From Clostridia bacterium (GTDB taxonomy: Bacteria > Bacillota > Clostridia > Christensenellales > Aristaeellaceae), in contig JAFXZO010000086.1 of assembly GCA_017541205.1 (NCBI GenBank), forward strand, positions 62,001 through 126,000: DNA of 64,000 nt, read 5' to 3'. The translations under genes were made by a program, and so were the position numbers. A model generated the notes under the pieces. That model was given only the letters and a program-made list of their open reading frames with translations, did not search any database and was not told the origin of the DNA. Positions 32,887 through 42,454 of the stretch are shown one piece after another. Within the stretch, counting starts at the first letter, position 1. Each line of letters starts with the position of its first letter.

Positions 32887-34668
32887 ATGAAGCGCTTTTT
32901 ATCGATCTTTTTTGTTTTGATCCTGTGCGCGGGGCTTTTTGCCCCGGCAAGGACGGAGGACGCGCCGACCTATACCGGCACCGTGAAGGGGACCAGCCTG
33001 CACCTGCGCAAGCAGCCCAACGCGTCCGCTGCGGTCATCAACACCTACAAGCAGGGCACGCAGGTGACGGTCCTGGAAAACGACGGCACCTGGTGCAAGG
33101 TGCAGATCGGGAAAAAGGTCGGCTACATGATGGCCCAGTACCTGGAAATTTCCGCCAATTACAAGCACGTGGGCTGGGGCAGGACGCAGGCGGACGGCAC
33201 GGTGCTCAATATCCGCGGCGGCGCGGGCACCACCTTCCCCATCCTGCAAAAGGCGTTGAGCGGCGGGGTGTACGAGCTGACGCAGGAATTGGACGGCTGG
33301 TACCAGGTGAAGATCGGGGACCGGTTCGGGTACATCGAAAAAACGAAAATCACGGTCTTTGAGGGCGATTTTGCCCTGGGCTTTTCCGCCGCGGACAATG
33401 CCGAAGCGTGGACCATGGCCCGCATGAACATCGCGCCCCGGGAAGCGGGCAGCCCGCTGACCATGACCCGGTCCGAGGGCGATTTTACCTATTCCCTTTC
33501 ATACCCCGAGCTGGGCGTTCCCGCGGCGGATGCCAAGATTTCCGGCTGGGTCAGATCCACCCTGCGCGCGTTTGAAGCCGATTATCAGCAAAACCACGCG
33601 GGTCAGCAGGCGTCCTTTGCCCTGCAATACCAATCCCTGCAATTGGACGAACAGTACATGAGCGTGTTCCTCTACGGCGAATACACGGTAGGGGCGCATA
33701 CGGTGGAATGCGTGCTAACGGTGAACGCGGACGCGAAAGCGGGCAAGGCGCTGGACGGCGAAAGCCTTTTTGAAAGCCTGGATTGGCCGCTTTTCTGCCT
33801 GGAAAGCGCCGCGACATCGCTCATGAGCGTCGGAACGGACGGGTATTCCGGCAAGCCCGACCGCTCCTGGCTGCAATACGCGGCGCTTGGGCGCGACGGG
33901 GTGCAGGTGTATCTGCCGCGCGGGCTGTATCTGCCCTATGATCTGGGCACGAGGAAGCTGACCCTCAAATACCAGCAGGTGGGCGAATACATGAAGATTT
34001 CTTCCGCCGCCGTCACCCGCCATATCCGCGTGATCGATCCCGGCAAGCCCATGATCGCCCTGACCTTTGACGACGGCCCTTCCGAGGAAACGGAAAGGAT
34101 CCTGGCTGTGCTGGAGGAATACAACGCCCGCGCCACCTTCTGCGTGATCGGCAACAAGGTGGAAAACTATGTGAACGTCGTAAAGCGCACCCTGGCCGGC
34201 GGCAACGAGATCGCCTCCCACACCTGGAACCATTCCAAGCTGACCAGCCTTTCCGCCGCCTCCATCCGCTCGCAATTGCAAAAGACCAACGACCTTATCA
34301 GGGAACTGACGGGCTATGAGGTCAAGGTGCTCAGGCCCCCCTACGGCTCGGTGAACAAAAACGTGCGCAGCGTCTGCGCGGAGCTGGGCATGACGATCGC
34401 CCTGTGGCAGGTGGACACCGAGGACTGGGAGACCCGCAATGCCAACAAAACCTATAACGCCCTGAAGAAAGGCGCAAAGGACGGGGTCATCGTCCTCTTC
34501 CACGATCTGTACAAGACCACCGCCAGCGCCGTGGAAAAGGCCATTCCCGAGCTGATCGAAAAAGGCTATCAGCTCGTCACCGTGTCCGAGCTCCTTTCCT
34601 TCCTGGAGGAAGGCGCAAAGCCCGGCGCCGTGTATACGAAGGTTTCGCCGGAAAACCGGGTCAAATAA
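32887..34668 (+). CDS. Secreted peptidoglycan/polysaccharide deacetylase, PdaC-like with two SH3b domains
   Basis: 593 aa. Signal peptide about 1-22, then SH3b domains at about 27-87 and 95-156, a DUF3298/PdaC-type domain at about 185-370 (FTYSLSYPELGV, LFESLD), and a NodB deacetylase at about 380-575. The metal-dependent motifs are present: LTFDDGPS (Asp-Asp), HTWNHSKL (His-x3-His) and RPPYGSVN. It should remove N-acetyl groups from peptidoglycan sugars, giving lysozyme resistance. GGAGGAAGCAGGAA precedes the ATG. Followed 46 bp later by another secreted-protein gene, probably in the same operon. Confidence 0.92.
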   Translation: MKRFLSIFFVLILCAGLFAPARTEDAPTYTGTVKGTSLHLRKQPNASAAVINTYKQGTQVTVLENDGTWCKVQIGKKVGYMMAQYLEISANYKHVGWGRTQADGTVLNIRGGAGTTFPILQKALSGGVYELTQELDGWYQVKIGDRFGYIEKTKITVFEGDFALGFSAADNAEAWTMARMNIAPREAGSPLTMTRSEGDFTYSLSYPELGVPAADAKISGWVRSTLRAFEADYQQNHAGQQASFALQYQSLQLDEQYMSVFLYGEYTVGAHTVECVLTVNADAKAGKALDGESLFESLDWPLFCLESAATSLMSVGTDGYSGKPDRSWLQYAALGRDGVQVYLPRGLYLPYDLGTRKLTLKYQQVGEYMKISSAAVTRHIRVIDPGKPMIALTFDDGPSEETERILAVLEEYNARATFCVIGNKVENYVNVVKRTLAGGNEIASHTWNHSKLTSLSAASIRSQLQKTNDLIRELTGYEVKVLRPPYGSVNKNVRSVCAELGMTIALWQVDTEDWETRNANKTYNALKKGAKDGVIVLFHDLYKTTASAVEKAIPELIEKGYQLVTVSELLSFLEEGAKPGAVYTKVSPENRVK

Positions 34669-34714
34669 CGCGCCCCGCGGCCGGATGAGAACACGAAGCC
34701 AAGGAGGGATCCTT

Positions 34715-36607
34715 ATGCGGAAAACAGCGTGCTTCTTCTTTCTTTTCCTTGCGTTCGCGCTTGCGGCTCCAGGCCAGGCCAGCCAAATGAGCCGCGAGGA
34801 TACCTTGTGGCTCTTCAAATCCATCGGCGATATGCCGCTGATCGCCGCCTCCGGGGCGGGGGCGTGGGAAGGGCGGCTGAAGGTCAGCGCCAACGGCAGC
34901 TTCACCGGCACCTATTACGACGCGGACGCGGATATGGTGTACGAGGTCTCCTTCGCCGGCTCTTTCAGCCGGAACGCGCAGGTGCACGGGCACAGCTATT
35001 GGCTGTGGGTGGAGGAGCTGACCACCCAGCAGACGCCCGGGACCGTGTCGGCGGACGAATATGGCGACCCCGTCACCTATATTGACGCGCCCTTTGCCAG
35101 GCATACCTACATGGTGCTGACCCTGCCCGGGACCCCCGGCGAGGAGATCCCCGAAATGGTGCGGGGGGAAATCGGCGGCACGTACGGCGAATGGGAGGAT
35201 TATTCCCGCTTCTTTACCCTGACCCGGCTGGAAGACGGCTGGGGCTTCTTTGCCGATCCCTCGCTGCTCCCCGCGGACGGGGAAGCAGACGGCGGGGAGG
35301 ATCCGCAAAGCCGGGACGGGGGCCTCGCGGTCACGCCCGTTCCCGCGGGAACGCCCGCGTCCTTTGATCCGTCTGCCTGGGTCGGCTATTGGATGACCCG
35401 CGACGATTCCCTTGCTGAATTGGTGATTTTCGGCGGCGCGGACGGAAGCCCTCTGCGCGCGCAGGCGTTTTTCCTTAGGACGATGGAAATGAACGCGGCC
35501 CTGACGCCCCAGGCGGACGGCAGCCTGCGCTTTGAAAGCGACGACGGCGCGTATATCGGAAGGCTGGCCAAGCTTGAAAGCGGCGGGCTGAGCCTGATCT
35601 TTACCGGCGGATACGCCTATGAGGACGAGGAGGCAACGGAATATCAGGCCTATTTTTCCCGCGGCTTCGTCTATGATATCGCGCTGTACGACGAACTGTG
35701 GTTCGATGAACGGGGGAACGCGGGCGCGTCCGACAGCGATTGGGTGGGCACGTGGAGCGTGGAGAAAAACGGCCGGGAATCCACCCTGCGCATCGGGATG
35801 CAAAACGGCGGGCTGTATCTGCGCGTCGCCCTGGGCAACGGGTATTCCTTCGAGGGCCCGCTGGACAAAAACGGCGAAACCGATATGGATTTCTTTGGCG
35901 GCGATTTTTTCTGCATGCTGACGCTGAGCCGCAAGCAGGGCAAAATCGCCATGTCGGAGGTCGGCTCCGAAATCGACGGGGTATATGAATGGCTGGAGGA
36001 TTTCTATTACGGGGTCGCGGAGTTTCAGTTCGTTTCCTCGGACGAAACGCCTTACACCGCGGAAATGGATCTGCCCGAGCCCGTCGCCCTGCTGCCCATT
36101 CCCGGCAAAACAGGCTATTTGCAGGTGCCCGTCGCCTGGGTGGACGCCACCAGCTATCTCATCGGCAAAAACGACGAAACCGCCTACGCGCCCTTCCGCA
36201 TGATCGACGGCGACGAAACCACGGCCTTCCAGTTTTCCACCCAGACCACCCCGCTGGGCCAGGCGTATCTGTATTTTGATTTTGACGGGCCGGTTACCCT
36301 CGACGAGCTTTGGATGAAAAACGGCTTCTGGAAAATCACCGCGGGGCTGGACCAGTACACCCGCAACAGCCGGGTCAAACAGATGACCATTTTCGTGCGC
36401 TATTACGGCGACGACGACTATCAGGAACTGAAAACCGTGACCCTGAAGGACGACAGCGCCCGCAGGGATTGGAAAACCATCCATCTGAACGGCGTTGAAA
36501 ACGTGACCGGCGTGCGCATCCGCATCGACCAAATCTATACCGGCTCCAAGTTCAAAACCGACGTGTGCATCTCCGAGATCATGTTCGTGCAGGCCGCGGG
36601 GCAGTAA
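34715..36607 (+). CDS. Secreted protein with tandem beta-barrel-like domains and C-terminal discoidin/NADase-type glycan-binding domain
   Basis: 630 aa, start at 34715 after AAGGAGGG. A signal peptide ends near QAS. Two successive segments open alike (WVGYWMTRDDSLAEL at about 218 and WVGTWSVEKNGRESTL at about 340) and look like a duplicated lipocalin-like domain. The last about 160 residues fit the NADase-type glycan-binding/discoidin pattern: DATSYL, IDGDETTAFQF, LDELWMKNGFWK, NSRVKQMTIFVRY and VRIRIDQIYTGSKFKTDVCISEI. No membrane anchor. Probably binds carbohydrate at the cell surface. Co-transcribed with the deacetylase. Confidence 0.75.
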   Translation: MRKTACFFFLFLAFALAAPGQASQMSREDTLWLFKSIGDMPLIAASGAGAWEGRLKVSANGSFTGTYYDADADMVYEVSFAGSFSRNAQVHGHSYWLWVEELTTQQTPGTVSADEYGDPVTYIDAPFARHTYMVLTLPGTPGEEIPEMVRGEIGGTYGEWEDYSRFFTLTRLEDGWGFFADPSLLPADGEADGGEDPQSRDGGLAVTPVPAGTPASFDPSAWVGYWMTRDDSLAELVIFGGADGSPLRAQAFFLRTMEMNAALTPQADGSLRFESDDGAYIGRLAKLESGGLSLIFTGGYAYEDEEATEYQAYFSRGFVYDIALYDELWFDERGNAGASDSDWVGTWSVEKNGRESTLRIGMQNGGLYLRVALGNGYSFEGPLDKNGETDMDFFGGDFFCMLTLSRKQGKIAMSEVGSEIDGVYEWLEDFYYGVAEFQFVSSDETPYTAEMDLPEPVALLPIPGKTGYLQVPVAWVDATSYLIGKNDETAYAPFRMIDGDETTAFQFSTQTTPLGQAYLYFDFDGPVTLDELWMKNGFWKITAGLDQYTRNSRVKQMTIFVRYYGDDDYQELKTVTLKDDSARRDWKTIHLNGVENVTGVRIRIDQIYTGSKFKTDVCISEIMFVQAAGQ

Positions 36608-36659
36608 GATGGGGATAAGATGATACCTGCGTAAAACCGCTCTATTTATATTTTGTTGC

Positions 36660-36707
36660 AAGACCGGCGCGGAACAGGGCCGCATGGCGTTCCGCGCCGG
36701 TCTTTTT
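36660..36707. terminator. Bidirectional terminator (15-bp stem)
   Basis: AAGACCGGCGCGGAA (36660-36674) pairs with TTCCGCGCCGGTCTT (36690-36704), flanked by T on the plus and A on the other side; it lies between the converging genes at 34715 and 36718. Confidence 0.9.
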
Positions 36708-36717
36708 ATAGAAGGTT

Positions 36718-38013
36718 TTATACCGCTTCCAGGCCGCTGTTTTCTTCCACGACCTTGAGCAGCTGCTCCTGACGCCCGGTCTGGGCGTTGATGTAGACGA
36801 GGTAGGTGCCGCCCTGATATGTGCCCTTGAATTCATAGCAGAGCTTCTCTCCGCTGTCGGTGGGGATCAGGCAGAGCTGGGACGAATCCACATCCAGGCG
36901 GGCGCTCACGCGCGCGCGGGCCTCGTCCTCCGTCCAGGCGGGGGTCAGGGGCGGACGGGCCGTATGGTTCTGCAGATACCCCCTTGCCTCCCAGCCCACC
37001 ACCTGGGCGGTGTCCATACGCAGCTGCACCTTGATCAGATCCGGATAAAGCACGGTGCTGCCTTGGGTGGCCGCGAAGGAGATCACCATTACGCCTTCAT
37101 ACGCCTGGAAATAGGTATCGCGCATCTGCGCATAGCCGTTCCTTTCCAGGAAATACCGCGCGTTTTCCCGGCATTCTTCGATGGTTTTGCTCGGCTCAAA
37201 ACCCGCGCTGTCCGGGGCCATCCACAGCATCTTGCCGCCCTGCTTGGTGACGGCGGCCTGGAGCACGCCGTCTTTGAGTTTCAGCGTCACGCCCCAGCAG
37301 GGCATCAGCCCGCCCGTATCCGTGCCGGGGCTCGCCTCCGCGACCCGGTCCGCGCCGACAAAGTCCCGCGCGATTTGAAGCGCTTCCTCCCGCGAGATCT
37401 TCCTATCCGGCAGGCCCTTGACGGTCCCCGTATCCCGAGCGTCCGAAAACGGGCCGTCATAGATCAGCGTCGGGTAGGATACGCCGCTGTCATACGCGTT
37501 TCCGTTCGTGTCCTCGCTTTGGTCGTAGAACGTGTATTCGCCGGACGCCGCCTGGGCGGCCAGCGTTTCCCGGGCGCCGTACAGGGCCTGCGCGTACTGC
37601 CCGCAGGCGTCGATCAGGGCGTTCAGCTGCCTTGCGTCCGCTTGGGTCACCTGCCCGGTCCGCAGCAGCGCGCCCGCGTAATCCGCCGCCTGATTGGCGA
37701 ATTTGACCGCCGCCTGGGTCGCGGTGTGCCGGAGCGGCAAAAGCGATAAGCTGCGCTGAACCTGGCCCGCCCCGGCGCTCACCTGGTTCAGATACCGCGC
37801 CATTTCGCCCGTTTCCTGGGAGAGCAGCGCTTTATTGAGCGACAGCTCCATATCCTCCATCTGCCGCAGCGCGGAGAGCACCGCCCCATCGTACATTTCC
37901 CGAAGCCGCGTTTGGTAAGCGTTCGCGTTCCAGGCGCTTCTGGCCGCGGCCCCGCCAAGCGCCGCAAGCGCCACGGCCATCAAGACCAGCGTGGTTTTCC
38001 ATTTCTTTTCCAT
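36718..38013 (-). CDS. ypeB: Germination protein YpeB
   Basis: 431 aa from the ATG at 38013 (GAGGGA directly upstream). The N-terminal signal-anchor (KKWKTTLVLMAVALAALGG) is followed by an helical region with SLNKALLSQETGEMARYLNQ. The C-terminal half has PepSY-type repeats, including ISREEALQIARDFVG and WTEDEARARVSARLDV. YpeB is needed for SleB localisation or stability in the spore cortex and inhibits it until germination. Located 7 bp downstream of sleB, the standard pairing. Confidence 0.93.
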   Translation of the reverse strand: MEKKWKTTLVLMAVALAALGGAAARSAWNANAYQTRLREMYDGAVLSALRQMEDMELSLNKALLSQETGEMARYLNQVSAGAGQVQRSLSLLPLRHTATQAAVKFANQAADYAGALLRTGQVTQADARQLNALIDACGQYAQALYGARETLAAQAASGEYTFYDQSEDTNGNAYDSGVSYPTLIYDGPFSDARDTGTVKGLPDRKISREEALQIARDFVGADRVAEASPGTDTGGLMPCWGVTLKLKDGVLQAAVTKQGGKMLWMAPDSAGFEPSKTIEECRENARYFLERNGYAQMRDTYFQAYEGVMVISFAATQGSTVLYPDLIKVQLRMDTAQVVGWEARGYLQNHTARPPLTPAWTEDEARARVSARLDVDSSQLCLIPTDSGEKLCYEFKGTYQGGTYLVYINAQTGRQEQLLKVVEENSGLEAV

Positions 38014-38020
38014 GCTTCCC

Positions 38021-38680
38021 TCATATCGCAAAGCAGTGCGCGCCGATGCACAGCCGCACCTCGCGGCTCCAGATCCAGGCGCTGGTTGCAGTGGCGGGAT
38101 TATAATAATAGACGCAGCCGCCGGTCGGGTCCCAGCCGTTCATGGCGTCGCGCGCGGCGCGGATGGCGTCCCCGTCCGGGCTCAGGTTGATCTGCCCGTC
38201 CGCCACGCAGTCAAAGGCGCCGGCCTGGTAGATCACGGCGCTGATGGTGTTGGGAAAAAACGAGGAGCGCACGCGGTTGAGCACCACCGCCGCCACCGCC
38301 ACCTGGCCCACGTACGGCTCGCCCCGCGCTTCCGCGTGCACCAGCCGCGCCAGCGTGTAGACTTCGCTTTCGTTATAGCTGACAGCCGTCTGCGTGCCGG
38401 TGCCGTTCAGCCGGATGCCCAGCGCCGCCGCCGTCGCCGGGCCGACCACGCCATCCGCCTTCAGCCCGTTCTTCTTTTGGAACCAGATCACCGCGTTGTA
38501 TGTTTCCTGCCCGAAGATCCCGTCCGCGGGCGCGTCCATATAGCCGTACTGCTTCAGGCGCGTCTGGATCTTCACCACGTTTTCCCCTTTGTCGCCCCAC
38601 GCCACCGCCGCCCGGCCCTGGACCGCAAAGCATAGCGCCAGCAGCAGCGCCGCCGCCGCCGTTCCGTGCATCCTTCTCAC
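38021..38680 (-). CDS. sleB: Spore cortex-lytic enzyme SleB
   Basis: 219 aa from the GTG at 38680 (GGAAAGGAAG upstream). Signal peptide, then one PG_binding_1 domain (about 28-90, VKIQTRLKQYGYMDAPADGIFG), then a Hydrolase_2/SleB catalytic domain (about 105-219). That domain starts LARLVHAEARGEPYVGQVAVAAVVLNRV, with the catalytic Glu in HAEARGE, and ends with ATATSAWIWSREV. A lytic transglycosylase acting on cortex muramic-delta-lactam during germination. The sigma-G-like promoter upstream fits forespore expression. Confidence 0.95.
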   Translation of the reverse strand: MRRMHGTAAAALLLALCFAVQGRAAVAWGDKGENVVKIQTRLKQYGYMDAPADGIFGQETYNAVIWFQKKNGLKADGVVGPATAAALGIRLNGTGTQTAVSYNESEVYTLARLVHAEARGEPYVGQVAVAAVVLNRVRSSFFPNTISAVIYQAGAFDCVADGQINLSPDGDAIRAARDAMNGWDPTGGCVYYYNPATATSAWIWSREVRLCIGAHCFAI

Positions 38681-38702
38681 TTTGCCACTTCCTTTCCTCG
38701 CC

Positions 38703-38731
38703 TATTCTGCGCGTTTTTTCCATTTCCATAC
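38703..38731 (-). promoter_or_regulatory. Sigma-G-like promoter of sleB-ypeB
   Basis: On the minus strand GTATG (38731-38727), 17-bp spacer, CAGAATA (38709-38703), 22 bp before the GTG. Sigma-G consensus is about GHATR N17-18 CATNNTA; the only clear deviation is G for T in the -10. Confidence 0.55.
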
Positions 38732-38743
38732 GCCCGCGCGCGC

Positions 38744-38777
38744 AAAAAAGGCCGAAGGAAACGCTGTTCCTTCAGCC
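38744..38777 (-). terminator. Terminator of the liv operon
   Basis: On the minus strand GGCTGAAGGAA pairs with TTCCTTCGGCC, followed by TTTTTT; 22 bp after the livF stop. Confidence 0.88.
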
Positions 38778-38799
38778 TTGTGCGGGCGAGAGCCGCTTT

Positions 38800-39528
38800 T
38801 TACGATCCCAAATACGCTTTTTGCACCGCGTCGTTTTGCAGCAATTCTTCCGCCGGCCCCTGCATGGTGATGAGGCCGGTTTCCATCACGTAGGCGCGGT
38901 TGGCGACGTGGAGGGCCATCTGCGCGTTTTGTTCGATCAGGAGGATGGTGACGCCGGAGGCGTGGAGCTCGCTGATGATGGAAAAAATCTGTTCGACCAG
39001 GATGGGGGCCAGGCCCATGGACGGCTCGTCCAGCATCAGCAGCTTCGGGCGCGACATGAGCGCGCGGGCCATGGCCAGCATCTGCTGTTCGCCGCCGCTC
39101 AAGGTGCCGGCGATCTGTTTTTCACGCTCTTTGAGGCGGGGGAAGCGCTCGAACATTTCCTCCAGCGAGGCGCTGATCTCGTTCAGGGGCCGGGTGAACG
39201 CGCCCATTTCAAGGTTTTCCCGCACCGTCATCTGCTGAAAGATGCGGCGGCCTTCGGGGCAGAGGCTCAGGCCCTTGGGCACGATCTTGCTCGCGCCAAG
39301 GCCGTTCAAGACTTCCCCGTTCAATTCCACCGTGCCCTGGCGCGGCTTAAGGAGGCCCGCGATGGTGTTGAGCGTGGTGGATTTGCCCGCGCCGTTCGCG
39401 CCGATCAGGGTGACGATCTCGTTCTCGTACACCTCCAGGGAAATCCCCTTGATGGCGTGGATGGCCCCGTAATACACATGGATATCATTGACTTTCAGAA
39501 GGGGCGCGGCCTGCATTATTTCCGTCAT
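38800..39528 (-). CDS. livF: Branched-chain amino-acid ABC importer ATPase LivF
   Basis: 242-aa ATPase of the high-affinity Leu/Ile/Val importer. Walker A GANGAGKST (about 41-49), signature LSGGEQQML, Walker B LMLDEPSMGLAP; ends in the LivF-type QNDAVQKAYLG. The start ATGA overlaps the livG stop. Last gene of livJ-livHMGF; terminator follows. Confidence 0.95.
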   Translation of the reverse strand: MTEIMQAAPLLKVNDIHVYYGAIHAIKGISLEVYENEIVTLIGANGAGKSTTLNTIAGLLKPRQGTVELNGEVLNGLGASKIVPKGLSLCPEGRRIFQQMTVRENLEMGAFTRPLNEISASLEEMFERFPRLKEREKQIAGTLSGGEQQMLAMARALMSRPKLLMLDEPSMGLAPILVEQIFSIISELHASGVTILLIEQNAQMALHVANRAYVMETGLITMQGPAEELLQNDAVQKAYLGS

Positions 39529-40388
39529 GCCTGTGCCTCCTTTTTCTTGCCCAGATAGGCTTCGATCACCACGGGGTTGCGCTGGATCTCATCCGCCGTG
39601 CCCTTGGCGATCACGCGGCCGAAATTCAGCACGCAGATGCCCTCGCACACGCCCATGACCAGGTTCATATCGTGCTCGATCAAAAGGATGGCGATCTGGA
39701 ATTGATCCCTGATCTTGGCGATGTTCTCCATCAGCTCTTCGGTCTCGCGGGGGTTCATGCCCGCGGCCGGCTCGTCCAGCAAAAGGAGCTTGGGGTTCGT
39801 CGCCAGCGCGCGCACGATCTCCAGCCGGCGCTGTACGCCGTAGGGCAGGCTGCCCGCGCGCTCGTCCGCCAGCTTTTCCATATCGAAAATGTGCAGCAGC
39901 TCCAGCGTTTTTTCGTGCTGCTTGTTTTCCTGGATCCAGTACCGGGGCAGGCGCAGGATGCCGCTGAACATATCGTATTTGATCTGGTTATGCAGGCCGA
40001 TGCGCACGTTTTCCTCCACCGTCATGTTGCCGAACAGGCGGATGTTCTGGAACGTGCGCGCCAGGCCCAGCTTGCTCGCCTGCACGATGTTCAGCCCGTG
40101 CAGATCGCGCCCGTTGATGAGGGCCGCGCCGCTGGTCGGCTCATAGACCTTGGTGATGAGGTTGAACACGGTGGTCTTGCCTGCGCCGTTGGGGCCGATC
40201 AGGCCGGCGATCTCCGTTTTGCCGATGGTCAGGTTAAAATCGTCCACGGCTTTGAGCCCGCCGAACTCGATGCCAAGGTGCCGGGTTTCGAGCACGGGGA
40301 TCTCGTTAAAATCACGCTCGGGCACGATGGACCCGGACGGAACGGGCACCATTTTGGTGTTGGAGCGATGCTTGGATTGGTTACTCAT
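39525..40388 (-). CDS. livG: Branched-chain amino-acid ABC importer ATPase LivG
   Basis: 287-aa ATPase, with an extra about 30 residues at the N-terminus before the domain proper (ETRHLGIEFGGLKAVDD). Walker A GPNGAGKTT, the LivG-specific QNIRLFGNMTVEENV segment, signature-like LPYGVQRRLEIVRAL, and Walker B LLLDEPAAGMNP with the following ETEELM. Overlaps livM by 8 bp and livF by 4 bp. Confidence 0.95.
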   Translation of the reverse strand: MSNQSKHRSNTKMVPVPSGSIVPERDFNEIPVLETRHLGIEFGGLKAVDDFNLTIGKTEIAGLIGPNGAGKTTVFNLITKVYEPTSGAALINGRDLHGLNIVQASKLGLARTFQNIRLFGNMTVEENVRIGLHNQIKYDMFSGILRLPRYWIQENKQHEKTLELLHIFDMEKLADERAGSLPYGVQRRLEIVRALATNPKLLLLDEPAAGMNPRETEELMENIAKIRDQFQIAILLIEHDMNLVMGVCEGICVLNFGRVIAKGTADEIQRNPVVIEAYLGKKKEAQA

Positions 40389-41514
40389 GCTTCTGCTCCT
40401 CCCCTTCTTCTTCGCCGCCCAATTCCTTCACGGCGCCGCCCACGGCCGGGGCGTATTTGGCCGCCCTGCGAAAGAAGCTTTTCAGCGGCGCAAACAGGCG
40501 GCTGGTGATGGCGCGGATGGTGGGGTTGTTGGTAAAGATCATGACCAGGATCAGCACGACCGCGTACACCAGCATCCGGTAATCCGCGAACGCGCGGAGG
40601 ACCTCGGGCAGCACGGTCAGCGCCGTGGCGGAAATGACGGAGCCCAGGATATTGCCAAGCCCGCCGAGCACCACGAACACCAGCACGTTGATCGACTGGT
40701 TGAACGTAAACTGCGTGGGCACCACCGTGGAGGAGTTGAGGCCGTAAAGCGCGCCCGCCATGCCGGCCAGCACCGCGGCGGTCACGAACGCCATCATTTT
40801 ATACTTTGTCACGTTCACGCCCATGGATTCGGCGGCGATGCGGTTGTCGCGCGTCGCCTTGATGGCGCGGCCCGCGCGGGAATTGACCAGGTTCAATACC
40901 ACCACCAGGGTGATGAGGATCAGGATAAAGCCCGCCATGAACGTGGAAATGGGCTTGATCTTGACCGCGCCCTTGGCCCCATCCACCAGCATGGTGACGC
41001 CCTCGGGCAGCTTTTTATTCAAAATGGACGAATATACCCGGCCGTCGCCGGTGCCGATATAGAGCACGTTCACCAGGTTTCTGATGATTTCGCCGAAGGC
41101 CAGCGTCACGATCGCCAGATAGTCGCCCCGCAGCCGCAGCACGGGAATGCCGATCAGCGCGCCGACGATCCCGGCCATCACGCCGCCCGCGGCAATGGCG
41201 ATCACCAGCCGCAGCGTGGTGTCCTGCACGCCGTAGAGGTTCACGAGCACGCCGCTGATCACCGCGCCCGTGTACGCGCCCACGCTCATAAAGCCCGCGT
41301 GGCCCAGCGAAAGCTCGCCGGAAATGCCGATCACCAGGTTCAGCGATACGGCCATCACGATCCAGCAGCAGATGGGCACCAATTGGCCCTTCAGGGACCG
41401 GCTGATGGTCTTGGCATCGATCATGGACTGCAGGATGAAGAACGCGCCGATCACCAGCGCGAAGGTGACGATGTTGTAGATGATCTTGCTGCGCTTGGCT
41501 CTTGTCATTTTCAT
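40381..41514 (-). CDS. livM: Branched-chain amino-acid ABC importer permease LivM
   Basis: 377-aa permease with about 9-10 membrane helices, including ELSLGHAGFMSVGAYTGA and the ABC-interaction segment SRAGRAIKATRDNRIAAESMGVN. The C-terminus is an acidic tail (EEEGEEQKHE). Starts 4 bp after the livH stop. Confidence 0.94.
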   Translation of the reverse strand: MKMTRAKRSKIIYNIVTFALVIGAFFILQSMIDAKTISRSLKGQLVPICCWIVMAVSLNLVIGISGELSLGHAGFMSVGAYTGAVISGVLVNLYGVQDTTLRLVIAIAAGGVMAGIVGALIGIPVLRLRGDYLAIVTLAFGEIIRNLVNVLYIGTGDGRVYSSILNKKLPEGVTMLVDGAKGAVKIKPISTFMAGFILILITLVVVLNLVNSRAGRAIKATRDNRIAAESMGVNVTKYKMMAFVTAAVLAGMAGALYGLNSSTVVPTQFTFNQSINVLVFVVLGGLGNILGSVISATALTVLPEVLRAFADYRMLVYAVVLILVMIFTNNPTIRAITSRLFAPLKSFFRRAAKYAPAVGGAVKELGGEEEGEEQKHE

Positions 41515-41518
41515 CGCC

Positions 41519-42397
41519 TTACACCTTCTCCCTGATCTGCTTGCCCAGCAGCCCGGAGGGCTTCACCAGCAGCACCACGATCAGCACGGCGAACACGATC
41601 GCGTCGCCCAGCTCGGTCGAAATATAGGCCTTGCCGAAAATTTCGATCACGCCCAGCAGCACGCCGCCCAGCATGGCCCCGGGGATGGACCCGATGCCGC
41701 CGAACACGGCCGCGGTGAACGCCTTGATGCCCGGCATGGAGCCGGTGGTCGGCTGCAGGATCGGGTAGCTGGAGCACAGCAGCACGCCCGCGATGGCGGC
41801 CAGGGCCGAGCCGATGGCGAACGTGACGGAGATGGTGCGGTTCACGTTGATGCCCATCAATTCCGCCGCGCCCCGGTCCTCGCTGACGCAGCGCATGGCC
41901 TTGCCCATCTTGGTTTTCGCCGTGAACAGGGTCAGCGCGATCATGATGACGATGTTCGCCAGGATCGTGATGATGGTCGCGCTGGAAACGCTCAGCTGGC
42001 CGATCCTCAGCGTCGTGCCGTTGATGAACGTGCGCGGGAAGGACTTGGGGTTCGCGCCCCAAATCATCAGCGCGGTGTTCTGCAGCAGATAGCTCATGCC
42101 GATGGCGGTGATCAGCACCGCCAGGCTGGCCGCCTGCCGCAGCGGCCGATAGGCCAGGCCTTCGATGGTGACGCCCAGCGCCGTGCAGACCGCCATGGCG
42201 GCTACGATCGCCAGCACCGGGGGGAAGCCCCAATACTGCAAGGCGCAGAAGGCGATGTACGCGCCGACCATGATCACATCGCCATGCGCGAAGTTCAGCA
42301 TCTTGGCGATGCCGTACACCATCGTATACCCCAGGGCAATGATGGCGTAAATGCTGCCAAGGCTCAGGCCGTTTATCAGGTTATCGAGAAAAATCAT
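41519..42397 (-). CDS. livH: Branched-chain amino-acid ABC importer permease LivH
   Basis: 292-aa permease, start at 42397 (GGGAGATGCGGCAAG upstream; 12 further upstream residues are possible but unlike LivH). Family marks are GLSLGSIYAIIALGYTMVYG, NFAHGDVIMVGAY, and the coupling segment TKMGKAMRCVSEDRGAAELMGIN. First of the four transporter genes; separated from livJ by an attenuator hairpin. Confidence 0.94.
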   Translation of the reverse strand: MIFLDNLINGLSLGSIYAIIALGYTMVYGIAKMLNFAHGDVIMVGAYIAFCALQYWGFPPVLAIVAAMAVCTALGVTIEGLAYRPLRQAASLAVLITAIGMSYLLQNTALMIWGANPKSFPRTFINGTTLRIGQLSVSSATIITILANIVIMIALTLFTAKTKMGKAMRCVSEDRGAAELMGINVNRTISVTFAIGSALAAIAGVLLCSSYPILQPTTGSMPGIKAFTAAVFGGIGSIPGAMLGGVLLGVIEIFGKAYISTELGDAIVFAVLIVVLLVKPSGLLGKQIREKV

Positions 42398-42454
42398 CTT
42401 GCCGCATCTCCCAAACGATGGATTGTGCCCCAAAGAAGAACCGGGAAATAAACG

